A stretch of 64,000 nt of DNA. Origin: Nocardioides islandensis (GTDB lineage Bacteria; Actinomycetota; Actinomycetes; Propionibacteriales; Nocardioidaceae). This document shows, piece after piece, positions 1 through 8,586 of the stretch. Position 1 is the first letter of the stretch; each line of letters opens with the position of its first letter. Both the position numbers and the translations under genes were made by a program. The stretch covers positions 1-64,000 of the forward strand of contig NZ_JADKPN010000020.1 in the NCBI RefSeq assembly GCF_015352455.1, written 5' to 3'. The notes beneath the pieces are model-generated. The model did no database searches. It saw nothing but the letters and a program-made list of their open reading frames with translations, and was not told where the DNA came from.

Positions 1-77
1 TGAGGAGTGGTTTGCGTGGTAGCTCCACACCTCACTCGGAGGTCTTCGTCATCGCCAAGCAGAAACGCCGTGCCTAA
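1..77 (+). CDS. C-terminal tail of an upstream gene (partial)
   Basis: One frame is open from the window edge to TAA at 75-77 and ends in a plausible charged C-terminus (SEVFVIAKQKRRA). It is convergent with the response-regulator gene that ends at 96. Only about 24 residues are visible, so no function can be assigned; the tail could also be chance. Confidence 0.35.
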   Translation, partial: RSGLRGSSTPHSEVFVIAKQKRRA

Positions 78-95
78 CGTCCGTGGTTAGAACAC

Positions 96-767
96 CTAGC
101 GCTCGTCGGTCGGCCTCGGCCGGTCCCGCCCCAACCCGGCGTCCCGAGCGAGGATGGCTGCCTGGGCGCGGTCGCCGACCTGCAGCTTGGTCAGGATGTT
201 GGTGACGTTGTTGCTCACCGTCTTCGGACTGAGGCCGAGCCGGTGTGCGATGGCCGCGATGGTGTTGCTCGCCGCGAGCAGGTCCAGGATCTCGCGCTCG
301 CGTGCGGTCAGCTCGGGAAACGGCGCCTCGGCGGTGACGGGTGAGCCGTGCAGCTGGCTGAGGACCCTGGTGGCGATACGGGGTCCGAAGATGGCCTCTC
401 CGGCGGCGATCGCCCGCACGGCACGTGCGATCTCGTCCTGCTCGGCGCCCTTGAGCAGGTAGCCGTGGGCGCCGGCTCGCAGGGCGGCGAAGAGCGAGTC
501 GTCGTCGTCGTACATCGTCAGCACGCAGACGCGGACGTCCGGCGCCACCCTGGCCAGCTCACGGATCGCGGTGAAGCCGTCGGTGCCCGGCATGTGCAGG
601 TCCATGAGGGCGACGTGCGGACGGTGCAGGACGGCTTCTCGGACCGCCTCGGCCCCGTCGGCCGCGACGGCGACGACGTCGAAGCCGTCGAGGGAGGAGA
701 GCACCCCGACCAGGCCCGACCGGACGACCGGGTGGTCGTCGGCCACGAGCACGCGGACGGCGCTCAC
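96..767 (-). CDS. NarL/LuxR-family two-component response regulator
   Basis: A 223-residue DNA-binding response regulator. The N-terminal receiver domain has the acidic pair near residue 10, the phospho-acceptor Asp56 in the ALMDLHMP motif and the conserved Lys106 (LLKG). The C-terminal NarL/LuxR helix-turn-helix (about residues 150-215) carries LTAREREIL and the recognition helix SPKTVSNNV. The GTG start at 767 overlaps the stop of the sensor kinase by 4 bases (GTGA), so the two are co-translated and almost certainly partners. The target genes are not evident; autoregulation or control of the divergent membrane protein at 2893 is possible. Confidence 0.93.
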   Translation of the reverse strand: MSAVRVLVADDHPVVRSGLVGVLSSLDGFDVVAVAADGAEAVREAVLHRPHVALMDLHMPGTDGFTAIRELARVAPDVRVCVLTMYDDDDSLFAALRAGAHGYLLKGAEQDEIARAVRAIAAGEAIFGPRIATRVLSQLHGSPVTAEAPFPELTAREREILDLLAASNTIAAIAHRLGLSPKTVSNNVTNILTKLQVGDRAQAAILARDAGLGRDRPRPTDER

Positions 768-2680
768 GCGGACTCCAGGGGGACGCAGAAGCGCACCGTG
801 CCACCTCGTGGCCCCGGTCCGGCCTCGCAGGCACCTCCCAGCTCGGCGACCCGCTCGCGCATGCCGGCGATCCCCACCCCCGGTCGCCAAGGCCCACGGG
901 ACACGCCGTCGTCGACGACCTCGCACCGCAGCGCCCCCTGCCCCACACCGAGGCGGACCTGGACGGAGCTGCCCGAGGAGTGCCGGACGACGTTCGTCAA
1001 CGCCTCGGTGAGGATGCGGTACGCGGCCTGGCTCACTGCCGGCGACAGCTCGGGGAGCTCGCCGGCGTCGACCGTGACCCGCAACGGGGCACCGTCCGCG
1101 CGGCGCGTGGTCTGGGCCGCCCGGATCCGCACCGCCTCTCCCAGCCCGAGCTCGTCGAGCGCCGGGGAACCCAGCCCGTCGACGATGCGACGGACCTCGG
1201 TGATCGCCGTGCGCGTGTCGGCACGAAGGCCCGTCAGCTTCTCCCGCAACCCGGTCGGTGAGTCGTCCCCGGCGAGGTTCCATGCGGTGTCGGCCGAGAG
1301 CGCGACACCGGTGAGCAACGGACCGAGGCCGTCGTGCAGCTCGCGTCGCAGGCGCCTTCGCTCGTCCGCCTGCGCCATGACCAGTCGCTCGCGCGAGACC
1401 TGGAGCTCCGCGAGGAGCCCCGTGGCGCGCACCGCGGTCGACAACGGCCCGGACAGCAGCGCCAGCACGCGCTCGTCGGCCGGTGCGAGGCGTCGCTCGC
1501 CCGCACGGAGCCCGACGAGCAAGGTCCCGTCGGCGAGGGGCAGCTCCGCGGCGGGTCCGGTCAGCTTCCCGGCTGACGCGAGGGGTACGGCGTCGACGAC
1601 GAGCCCGACGTACGGCAGCCGCAGAGCCCGCCTGACCTCCTCGAGCGTCTCGGGCAGCCCTGACCCGAGCGACCGTCCCACCAGCGAGGCGACCTTGACC
1701 GGGTTGCCGCGCTCGCCGTACAGCAGGCGGTCGACCGCCTGTTGCAGCCGGCTGCGGAGGGGGAGTGCCAGCAGCGCCACCAGGAGCGCCGACGTCACTC
1801 CGGACAGGACCACGACCAGCGCGGCGTACCCGGCGAGGACGAGGGCCGAGAGCAGCGCGTAGGCGAGCCCGCGGGCCAGCACCACCCTGATGTCCAGCAG
1901 CTGGTGTCGCAACACCCCCGTGGCGACGGCCGCCGGCAGCAGCGGCAACGTGAACAGGACGACCAAGGGCGTCCCGGAGACCAGCGCCCACGGGGTGACG
2001 GCCACGAGGATCACGGCCGCAGCGGCGACCAGCCACAGCAGCTGCCTGCGCACCACGTCGTCGCCGCGGCGGTAGCGCAGCGCCAGGCACACGAGCCCGA
2101 CGACCACGGACAGCACCCAGCGGGCCTCGCTGACGGCCCACAGCCAGCCGAGCGCGTCGTAGGTGCTCGGTGGGAGCGTGAGGAACGGTCCGGGGAGTCC
2201 CGCCGGGCCGCCCGGTCCCAGTCCGACCTCGAGCACGAACAAGGGGGCGGTCCCCGCCAGCAGGAGCATCACCGGACGCCACCGCGGTGAAGGGAGCCGG
2301 CCGTCCGGGAGCAGCAGGAGCGACAGGGGGATCAGGGCGATGTTGATCGGCCACGCCCACTGGAACGCCGTCTCGGCCAGTCGGACCGACCACTCGGGTG
2401 CCGCGCGGTCGGCCAGGAGCTGGGACAGCGGGGCCGCGAAGGCGGAGAGAGCCTGGCACGCGCCGCCCCCGGCGTACATCCATCCCAGCGACGAGGACGG
2501 CCGGTGCCACGCGATGAGCGTCCCGCACAGAGCGAAGCCGACCCCGATCACCACGTTGCTGACGACGAACGCCTCGACGGCGTCCCCGAACGACCAGCCC
2601 ACGGCGGCCGTCCCCAGTGCCGCCCCCACAGCCAGGAGGAGGGCACCGACGCCGCACGAGGCGGCGATCACCTTGCGCAC
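764..2680 (-). CDS. Membrane sensor histidine kinase (HisKA_3 type)
   Basis: A 638-residue sensor kinase. The N-terminal half is a multi-pass membrane domain (about eight hydrophobic segments, with a MASE/7TM-like periodicity). It is followed by a GAF-like linker, a HisKA_3 dimerisation helix with the phospho-accepting His in RRELHDGLGP, and a HATPase_c domain with an N-box (TEALTNVVRHS) and G-box (GVGIAGMRERV). GTG at 2680 is chosen because AAGGAGGG lies 6 nt upstream; longer in-frame extensions lack a ribosome site and look non-coding. The class is that of LiaS/NarX/DesK-like kinases that pair with NarL-type regulators, which matches the downstream gene. The ligand is unknown. Confidence 0.92.
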   Translation of the reverse strand: MRKVIAASCGVGALLLAVGAALGTAAVGWSFGDAVEAFVVSNVVIGVGFALCGTLIAWHRPSSSLGWMYAGGGACQALSAFAAPLSQLLADRAAPEWSVRLAETAFQWAWPINIALIPLSLLLLPDGRLPSPRWRPVMLLLAGTAPLFVLEVGLGPGGPAGLPGPFLTLPPSTYDALGWLWAVSEARWVLSVVVGLVCLALRYRRGDDVVRRQLLWLVAAAAVILVAVTPWALVSGTPLVVLFTLPLLPAAVATGVLRHQLLDIRVVLARGLAYALLSALVLAGYAALVVVLSGVTSALLVALLALPLRSRLQQAVDRLLYGERGNPVKVASLVGRSLGSGLPETLEEVRRALRLPYVGLVVDAVPLASAGKLTGPAAELPLADGTLLVGLRAGERRLAPADERVLALLSGPLSTAVRATGLLAELQVSRERLVMAQADERRRLRRELHDGLGPLLTGVALSADTAWNLAGDDSPTGLREKLTGLRADTRTAITEVRRIVDGLGSPALDELGLGEAVRIRAAQTTRRADGAPLRVTVDAGELPELSPAVSQAAYRILTEALTNVVRHSSGSSVQVRLGVGQGALRCEVVDDGVSRGPWRPGVGIAGMRERVAELGGACEAGPGPRGGTVRFCVPLESA

Positions 2681-2817
2681 GGGCAGCCCTCCTTCGGCCG
2701 TCCCGAGGCTACTGCCGTCGCACGGTTCGGGACCCGGGAAAGACTCCCGTCGTGTCGGGCAACGTCCCGGGCGGCCAGGGATGCCTGCTCTGCCCCTTGG
2801 GGCGGCGGCTCTCGCAG

Positions 2818-2832
2818 GGTGGTGGGACCACC
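2818..2832. promoter_or_regulatory. Inverted repeat in the divergent kinase/membrane-protein intergenic region
   Basis: GGTGGT-GGG-ACCACC is a perfect 6-bp inverted repeat between the divergent starts at 2680 (minus) and 2893 (plus). It could be an operator for the neighbouring response regulator or for another factor. Its short arms in a high-GC genome make chance plausible. Confidence 0.3.
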
Positions 2833-2851
2833 ACGCGAGAGGAGACGCCCC

Positions 2852-2896
2852 ATGACCAACAGGAACGCGCGCCCCACGACGGAGACGCGGTCGTGA
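2852..2896 (+). CDS. Possible 14-codon leader ORF coupled to the next gene
   Basis: ATG at 2852 opens a 14-codon frame (MTNRNARPTTETRS) that ends in TGA at 2894-2896, overlapping the GTG of the downstream membrane-protein gene in a GTGA junction. A GGAGAC ribosome-site-like stretch lies just upstream. The arrangement would allow translational coupling of the downstream gene, but the reading frame is short and compositionally ordinary, so it may not be translated. Confidence 0.3.
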   Translation: MTNRNARPTTETRS

Positions 2897-3561
2897 CCGC
2901 CACGCTGGCACCGACGACGGTGCGAGGCACGTCGTGGACGACCTGGGCCGTCGTGCTCCTCCTGCCGGTCGGACCGGCGGCGATCGCCGTGCTGCGCCTC
3001 GTGCTGCCCTACTACACCGCGAGCGACACCTCGGCGATGGTGGCCGCCGTCGAGGCCCATCCCGCTCGACAGAGCGCGGTCATCTGGCTCACCTACATCG
3101 GCGTGCTCACGCTCGTACCAGGGGTGATCGCGGCCGCGCGCGTGTGCCAGCGCGGTGCACCCCGTCTGACGGCCTGGGCGCTGGCCCTGTCGGTGCCCGG
3201 CTACCTCTCCATGGGCACGTTCGCAGCCAGCGACCACCTCCTCTGGAGCGCGCACGACGCCGGTCTCTCCGTGTCCGACTCGGTGGCTCTCGCGCGCGCC
3301 GCCCACCCCTCGGTGGACGTCGCGCTCGGTGTCTTCGTGGTCGGTCATGTCGTCGGCACGGTGCTGCTGGGCCTGGCCCTGTGGCGCTCCCGAGGCGTCC
3401 CGGCCTGGGCGGCGTGGGCCGTCGCCGTGTCGCAGCCCCTCCACTTCACCGCGACCGTCGTCCTGGGCAGCCCGCAGGTCGACTTCGTCGCCTGGAACCT
3501 GATGGCCGTGGGCATGGTGCTGGTCGGTCGTGAGCTCCTCAGGACGGCCCCGTCCCGGTGA
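2893..3561 (+). CDS. Multi-pass membrane protein of unknown function
   Basis: A 222-residue integral membrane protein with about six hydrophobic segments and short loops; it lacks recognisable catalytic or transport motifs. GTG at 2893 has GGAG 8 nt upstream and follows a tiny overlapping leader frame. It is divergent from the sensor kinase/response regulator pair, so it may be a target of that system. Its 3' end overlaps the convergent S9 peptidase gene by 23 bp. The general look (small hydrophobic actinobacterial protein) resembles DUF4386-like families, but I cannot assign it to one. Confidence 0.75.
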   Translation: MTATLAPTTVRGTSWTTWAVVLLLPVGPAAIAVLRLVLPYYTASDTSAMVAAVEAHPARQSAVIWLTYIGVLTLVPGVIAAARVCQRGAPRLTAWALALSVPGYLSMGTFAASDHLLWSAHDAGLSVSDSVALARAAHPSVDVALGVFVVGHVVGTVLLGLALWRSRGVPAWAAWAVAVSQPLHFTATVVLGSPQVDFVAWNLMAVGMVLVGRELLRTAPSR

Positions 3562-5668
3562 CCCCCAGTCGGTCCAGGATCCAGGCGGCGACGTCGGCCT
3601 CGTACCTGAGGTGGTCCAGGCGACCGCTCGGGCCGACGTGGGAGCCGGTGCCGGTCTCGGCGCGGAACAGGCAGCCCAACGGCTTCCGCGCCCACTCGGG
3701 GTCGGTGTCGCGCAGCATCGCGACCCACTTGGCCGGCTCGCGGACCAGCACGCGGGTGTCGTGCACGGCGCCGGTCACGAGGAGGTCCGGGCGTACGCCG
3801 ACCGGTGCCGGGTTGTCGTACGGCGAGTAGGCGAGCATCGCGTCGAAGTCGTCGCGGTCGCGGGGGTCGCCCCACTCCTCCCACTCGTTGACGGTGAGCG
3901 GGATGGTCTCGTCCGACATCGAGGTGATCACGTCGACGAACGGCACCTCGGCCACCACCGCGCACCAGCGGTCGGGGCGCTGGGTGAAGACCGCGCCCTG
4001 CAGGAGACCGCCGGCGCTCAGGCCGCGGCTGACGATGCGGGTCGGGTCGACCAGGCCGCCGGCGGCCAGCCCGTCGGCCACCGCGATGTGGTCGTCGAAC
4101 GTGTGCTGCTTGGTGTGCAGCCGCCCGTCGAGCCACCAGCGCCGGCCGCCCTCGCCGCCGCCGCGGATGTGGGTGCGCACGAACACCACGCCGCGGTCGA
4201 GGAACGACGGCAGCGGTTCCTCCCACTCGCGCTCCCAGGCGTACTCGTAGGCGCCGTACCCGAACAGCAGCGCCGGCGCCGTCCCGTCCAGCGGGGTGTC
4301 GCGGTGCCGCACGATCGTGGCCGGCACCGCCGTGCCGTCGGGGGAGGGGAAGGTGCGGACCTCGGTGACGTACGCCGCGGGGTCGTGGCCCGGGGCGTCG
4401 TCACGGTGGTGGTCGGCCACGGTGCCGGCGGCGAGCTCGACAGTGGCGTGGACGAGCGGCTCGGTGAGCGACTGGTCGGTGACGGCGACCGACGTGGCGT
4501 CGTACCAGGTGTTGCGGCCCAGCCAGAGCTCGCCGCCGGGGAAGCGGGTGGTGAGCACCCGGCCGGGCCCGGCGAGGTCGCCGGCGTCCAGGATGCGCAG
4601 GGTGTTGTCCCCGGCGTGACGGTAGGACGCGACGACGTGCCCGGCGAACGCGTCGACCCGGTCCAGCCGCTCGGTCGGCTCCTCGGGACGGGCCTCGACC
4701 CACGGCTCGCCGGGCGCCGCGCAGCTCACCAGCCGGAACTCGACGGCGTCGTCGTTGGTGACCAGCAGGAAGTCGCCGTCGCGCTGGTGCTCGACCGAGT
4801 AGATGACCCCGTCGCGGCGACCGCCGAGCGAGCGGGGGACGAGGTCGGGGTCGTCCGGGTCGACGTACCAGCACTCACTGGTCTCCCGGCTCTCGCTGTG
4901 CACGACGATCGCCTGCTGGCTGCGGGTCAGCCGGACGGTGACCTCGAAGCGGCGGTCCTCCTCGACGAGGACGTCGCGGTCCTCCTCGACAGTCGTGCCG
5001 AGCCGGTGGGCCCGGATCCGCTCGCTGCGCCAGGCGTCGTCGGGCACGGTGTAGAGGAAGGTCGGTGACCCGCCGGGCCGGCGGCCGGCCCAGGCGCCGG
5101 AGTACCCGACGTTCTCCACGACGTCCGGCAGGTCCTCGCCCGTGCGCAGGTCGCGGAAGCGCAGCGTGAACCGCTCGTCGCCGGCGGTGTCGATCGTGTA
5201 GGCCAGCAGGTCCTCGTCGGGGGAGACGATCGACAGTCCGAGGTCGAGGTAGCCGGTGCCGACGTCGAGCGAGTTCACGTCCAGGACCACCTCAGCCACG
5301 GATTTCGTGGCGGATGTGGCCGGATCGTGACGACTTTCTCGCCAGATCACCGGGTAGTCCCTGTTTTTAGCGGTCTCGGTGTAGTAGGAAAAGCGCATCC
5401 GAGACCAGGTGCTCGACCGCTGCTGCTCGGGCACCCGCGCCTCCATCTCGGAGCGCAGCCGCAAGGACAGGGAGTCCAGATGAGCCGTCGACACGTCGTA
5501 CCACTCGCGCTCGGCCGTCAGGTGGGCCATCAGCTCCGGGTGCTCCTCCGGGTCGGCGTCGGACATCCAGAAGTAAGGGTCGGGCCGGGCGACTCCGTGC
5601 GCGACGTGCTCGTGCGGGGTACGTCGGGCGACGGGCGGGCCGTCCGGAGCCGGGTCAGGAGTGGGCAC
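3539..5668 (-). CDS. S9A prolyl oligopeptidase family / oligopeptidase B-like peptidase
   Basis: A 709-residue serine peptidase with the S9A layout: an N-terminal seven-bladed beta-propeller (about residues 70-420) and a C-terminal alpha/beta-hydrolase domain. The catalytic residues are recognisable as Ser551 in RGLSAGGLL, Asp637 in VHDTRV and His677 in TGSHVGPSG; FGYGAYE precedes the catalytic domain. The family cleaves short peptides, after basic residues in oligopeptidase B, and is cytoplasmic. The conserved N-terminal signature (RTPHEHVAHG...PYFWM) requires a start at or before the GTG at 5668. A TTG 9 bases further upstream (5677) has a better-spaced AGGAGG. Both starts overlap the 5' end of the divergent transporter operon, which is unusual. 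Confidence 0.92.
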   Translation of the reverse strand: MPTPDPAPDGPPVARRTPHEHVAHGVARPDPYFWMSDADPEEHPELMAHLTAEREWYDVSTAHLDSLSLRLRSEMEARVPEQQRSSTWSRMRFSYYTETAKNRDYPVIWRESRHDPATSATKSVAEVVLDVNSLDVGTGYLDLGLSIVSPDEDLLAYTIDTAGDERFTLRFRDLRTGEDLPDVVENVGYSGAWAGRRPGGSPTFLYTVPDDAWRSERIRAHRLGTTVEEDRDVLVEEDRRFEVTVRLTRSQQAIVVHSESRETSECWYVDPDDPDLVPRSLGGRRDGVIYSVEHQRDGDFLLVTNDDAVEFRLVSCAAPGEPWVEARPEEPTERLDRVDAFAGHVVASYRHAGDNTLRILDAGDLAGPGRVLTTRFPGGELWLGRNTWYDATSVAVTDQSLTEPLVHATVELAAGTVADHHRDDAPGHDPAAYVTEVRTFPSPDGTAVPATIVRHRDTPLDGTAPALLFGYGAYEYAWEREWEEPLPSFLDRGVVFVRTHIRGGGEGGRRWWLDGRLHTKQHTFDDHIAVADGLAAGGLVDPTRIVSRGLSAGGLLQGAVFTQRPDRWCAVVAEVPFVDVITSMSDETIPLTVNEWEEWGDPRDRDDFDAMLAYSPYDNPAPVGVRPDLLVTGAVHDTRVLVREPAKWVAMLRDTDPEWARKPLGCLFRAETGTGSHVGPSGRLDHLRYEADVAAWILDRLGVTGTGPS

Positions 5669-7546
5669 GGGCGGCAACGTACCCGCCTCCTGGCGGCGCT
5701 GGCACTGGTCGCGACCGCGCTGCTGCCGGCGGCTGCTCTGCAGCCGGCACCCGCGAACGCGGCCGACGGGGGCACCTTCACCGTCGCGCTGACCAACGAG
5801 GTCGACTCGTTCAACCCGTTCCTGGGCATCGAGGCCACGTCGTTCGAGATGTGGGCGCTGATGTACGACTACCTCATCGGCTACTCGATGAAGGACATGT
5901 CGCCGACCCCGGCCCTGGCGACGGAGTGGGACACCTCCGACGACGGCCTCACCTGGACCTTCCACATGCGCGACGACGTCACGTGGTCCGACGGCGAGCC
6001 GCTGACCGCGAACGACGTCGCCTACACCTACAACCGCGTGCTCGACGGCGGTCCCGAGGCCGCGACCTGGTCGTCGTACCTGGTCGGCGTCCAGAAGATC
6101 GAGGCCACCGACGACACGACGGTCGTGCTGACCCTGAAGAAGCCGAACGCCGTCCTGCCGCTGCTGCCGATCCCGATCGTCCCCGAGCACGTCTGGAAGG
6201 ACGTGTCGGAGAAGGCGGTCAAGAGCTACGCCAACGAGCCGAAGGACGGCACCGTCGTCGGGTCCGGGCCGTTCCGGCTGGTCGAGGGCACCGCCGGCGG
6301 CTCGACGTACCGCTTCGAGGCCAACCCCGACTACTGGAAGGGTGCGCCGCACGTCGACGAGGTCGTCTATCGCGTCTACAAGAGCGAGGACCCGGCGGTG
6401 CAGGCGCTGGTCAAGGGCGAGGTCGACTTCGTCGAGGGCATCTCGGCGCTCCAGGTCAAGTCGCTCCAGGGCAAGGAGGGCATCACCGCCCAGAACGGCG
6501 ACTCGCCGGGCTTCGACGAGATCGCCTTCAACACCGGCTCGGTCGACCTCGACACCGGCAAGCCGATCGGCGACCCGAACCCGGCCGTGTTGGACCCGAA
6601 GTTCCGGTTCGCGCTGAACTTCGCGATCGACCGGGACCAGCTGATCCGCACGGTCTACCAGGGCGCGGGCCAGCCGGGGGCGACGATCATCCCGCCGGCG
6701 TACCCGGAGTACCAGTGGACCAGCGACGACCCCGACGCGTTCGCCTACAACCCCGAGAAGGCGGCCCAGCTGCTCGACGAGGCGGGGTACGTCGTGGGGT
6801 CGGACGGCAAGCGCACCATGCCGGACGGGTCGCCGATCGGCACCCTGCGACTGGCCGCGCGCAGCGACTCCGAGACGTCGCTGGACGTCATGAACTACTT
6901 CAAGGAGTGGCTGGCCGACCTCGACATCGACTCGAAGGTGGAGACCTACGAGTCCAGCAAACTGACCGACGTCATCCTCGAGGGCACGTTCGACACGTTC
7001 GAGTGGGGCTGGTACGTCGAGCCGGACCCGGACTCGATGCTGAGCTACCTGACCTGCGGGCAGCGCGGGAACTGGTCGGACTCCTGGTACTGCAACGACG
7101 CCTACGACGAGCTCTACCAGTCCCAGCACGTGGAGATGGACGACGCGAAGCGGGCCGACGACGTCAAGCAGATGCAGGCGCTGCTGTACGACGACGCGCC
7201 GTACCTGGTGACGGCGTACTCCTCCATCGGTGAGGCGTTCCGCAGCGACCGGTTCGCGTGCTTCCAGCCGCAGCCCGACCCGGGCGGCATCTGGCTGATC
7301 CAGTACGGCTCGCAGAACTACCTCAACCTGCGGCCGGCGGCGGACGCGGGCGACTGCGACGGTCTGCCGGACGCGGTGGGCGCGGTCGACAGCTCGGGCA
7401 ACGGAGGTACGCCGGGGACCAAGGGCAGCGACGACGGCGGCGGGAGCGGCGCCATGATCGGCGTCGGCGTGCTCGCCGGCCTGGCCGTCGTGGTCGGCGG
7501 GATCGCGCTGGTGCGGCGACGCGCGACGGCGGACGACCGCGAGTGA
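5612..7546 (+). CDS. ABC transporter substrate-binding protein, SBP_bac_5 (Dpp/Opp) family
   Basis: An extracytoplasmic solute receptor of about 644 residues. A basic start and hydrophobic stretch (RLLAALALVATALLPAA...ANA) form a signal peptide, followed by a typical family 5 body (NEVDSFNPF, SDGEPLTANDVAYTY). Unusually for a receptor it ends in a Gly/Ser-rich linker, a single transmembrane helix and RRR, so it is probably membrane-anchored at both processing stages or by the C-terminus alone. The start is uncertain: no ATG lies near the signal peptide. GTG codons at 5597, 5606 and 5612 are candidates, all inside the divergent peptidase gene. It heads an operon with two permeases, two ATPases, a Rieske oxygenase and a sarcosine oxidase-like enzyme, so the ligand is likely a methylated amine or peptide. 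Confidence 0.9.
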   Translation: MRGTSGDGRAVRSRVRSGHGRQRTRLLAALALVATALLPAAALQPAPANAADGGTFTVALTNEVDSFNPFLGIEATSFEMWALMYDYLIGYSMKDMSPTPALATEWDTSDDGLTWTFHMRDDVTWSDGEPLTANDVAYTYNRVLDGGPEAATWSSYLVGVQKIEATDDTTVVLTLKKPNAVLPLLPIPIVPEHVWKDVSEKAVKSYANEPKDGTVVGSGPFRLVEGTAGGSTYRFEANPDYWKGAPHVDEVVYRVYKSEDPAVQALVKGEVDFVEGISALQVKSLQGKEGITAQNGDSPGFDEIAFNTGSVDLDTGKPIGDPNPAVLDPKFRFALNFAIDRDQLIRTVYQGAGQPGATIIPPAYPEYQWTSDDPDAFAYNPEKAAQLLDEAGYVVGSDGKRTMPDGSPIGTLRLAARSDSETSLDVMNYFKEWLADLDIDSKVETYESSKLTDVILEGTFDTFEWGWYVEPDPDSMLSYLTCGQRGNWSDSWYCNDAYDELYQSQHVEMDDAKRADDVKQMQALLYDDAPYLVTAYSSIGEAFRSDRFACFQPQPDPGGIWLIQYGSQNYLNLRPAADAGDCDGLPDAVGAVDSSGNGGTPGTKGSDDGGGSGAMIGVGVLAGLAVVVGGIALVRRRATADDRE

Positions 7547-8586
7547 CGGTACTCGCCACCCAGCAGGAGGCCGCCGACCTCGGGGCGACCGGGGCCGCCC
7601 GGAGCGGGAGCATCGGCCGGTACGTCGCGGGGCGCTGCCTCGGGGCGCTCGGCAGCCTGGCGTTCATGCTGGTCGTCAGCTTCTTCCTGTTCCGCGTGCT
7701 GCCCGGCGACCCGGCCCGCACCCTGGGCCGCGGCCGGTTCAGCACCCCGGAGCAGCTCGAGGAGTTCAACCGCACCTACGGGCTGGACCAGGCGCTGCCG
7801 CAGCAGTTCGTGACGTTCCTGAAGAACACGCTGACCGGCGACTTCGGGATCTCCCTGAGGTACCGCGTCCCGGTGAGCGACCTGCTGCTCGACCGGATGT
7901 GGCCGACGCTGCTGCTGGTGGGCAGCTCGACAGTCTTCGCCATCCTGATCGGGGTCTGGCTGGGCATCCGGGGGGCCTGGAAGCGGGGCGGGGCCTTCGA
8001 CAACATCTCGACCGGCACCTCCCTGACGCTGTACGCGATGCCCGAGTGGTGGCTGGGCCTGCTGCTGATCGCCGTCTTCGCGGTCGGGCTCGGGCCGATC
8101 CCCGGCTGGTTCCCCACCGGCGGCCTGCACTCCGTCGACGTCGACCCGAGCTCGGTGGCCGGCGTCTTCGACACCATCCGGCACCTGACCCTGCCGGTGG
8201 TGACGCTGACGCTGGCGTACCTGGCCGACTACTCGCTGATCATGCGGTCCTCGCTGCTCGACGAGATCGGCGAGGACTACCTGACGACCGCGCGTGCCAA
8301 GGGCCTGCGCGACTCCCAGGTGCGCGACCGCCACGCCGTACGCAACGCGCTGCTGCCGACCACGACGCTGGTGGCGCTGAACATCGGGTTCGTGGTGTCC
8401 GGGGCGATCACCGTGGAGACGGTGTTCTCGATACCCGGGCTGGGCCTGCTCGCGACCGAGGCGCTGTCGGTGCCCGACTACTGGGTGCTGCAGGGCACCT
8501 TCCTGGTCGCGTCGGCGGGCGTGATCATCGCGAACCTGGTGGCCAACCTGCTCTACGGCCTGCTCGACCCGCGGGTGCGCACATGA
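7543..8586 (+). CDS. ABC transporter permease, DppB family
   Basis: A 347-residue inner-membrane permease. The N-terminal segment RVLPGDPA is the DppB-type signature, and the EAA-like loop LTTARAKGLRDSQV followed by RNALLPT contacts the ATPases. Six transmembrane helices are apparent. GTG at 7543 overlaps the receptor's stop codon (GTGA), and the next permease starts within its stop, so the whole importer is translationally coupled. The N-terminus carries about 30 extra hydrophilic residues before the first helix. Confidence 0.94.
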   Translation: MTVLATQQEAADLGATGAARSGSIGRYVAGRCLGALGSLAFMLVVSFFLFRVLPGDPARTLGRGRFSTPEQLEEFNRTYGLDQALPQQFVTFLKNTLTGDFGISLRYRVPVSDLLLDRMWPTLLLVGSSTVFAILIGVWLGIRGAWKRGGAFDNISTGTSLTLYAMPEWWLGLLLIAVFAVGLGPIPGWFPTGGLHSVDVDPSSVAGVFDTIRHLTLPVVTLTLAYLADYSLIMRSSLLDEIGEDYLTTARAKGLRDSQVRDRHAVRNALLPTTTLVALNIGFVVSGAITVETVFSIPGLGLLATEALSVPDYWVLQGTFLVASAGVIIANLVANLLYGLLDPRVRT

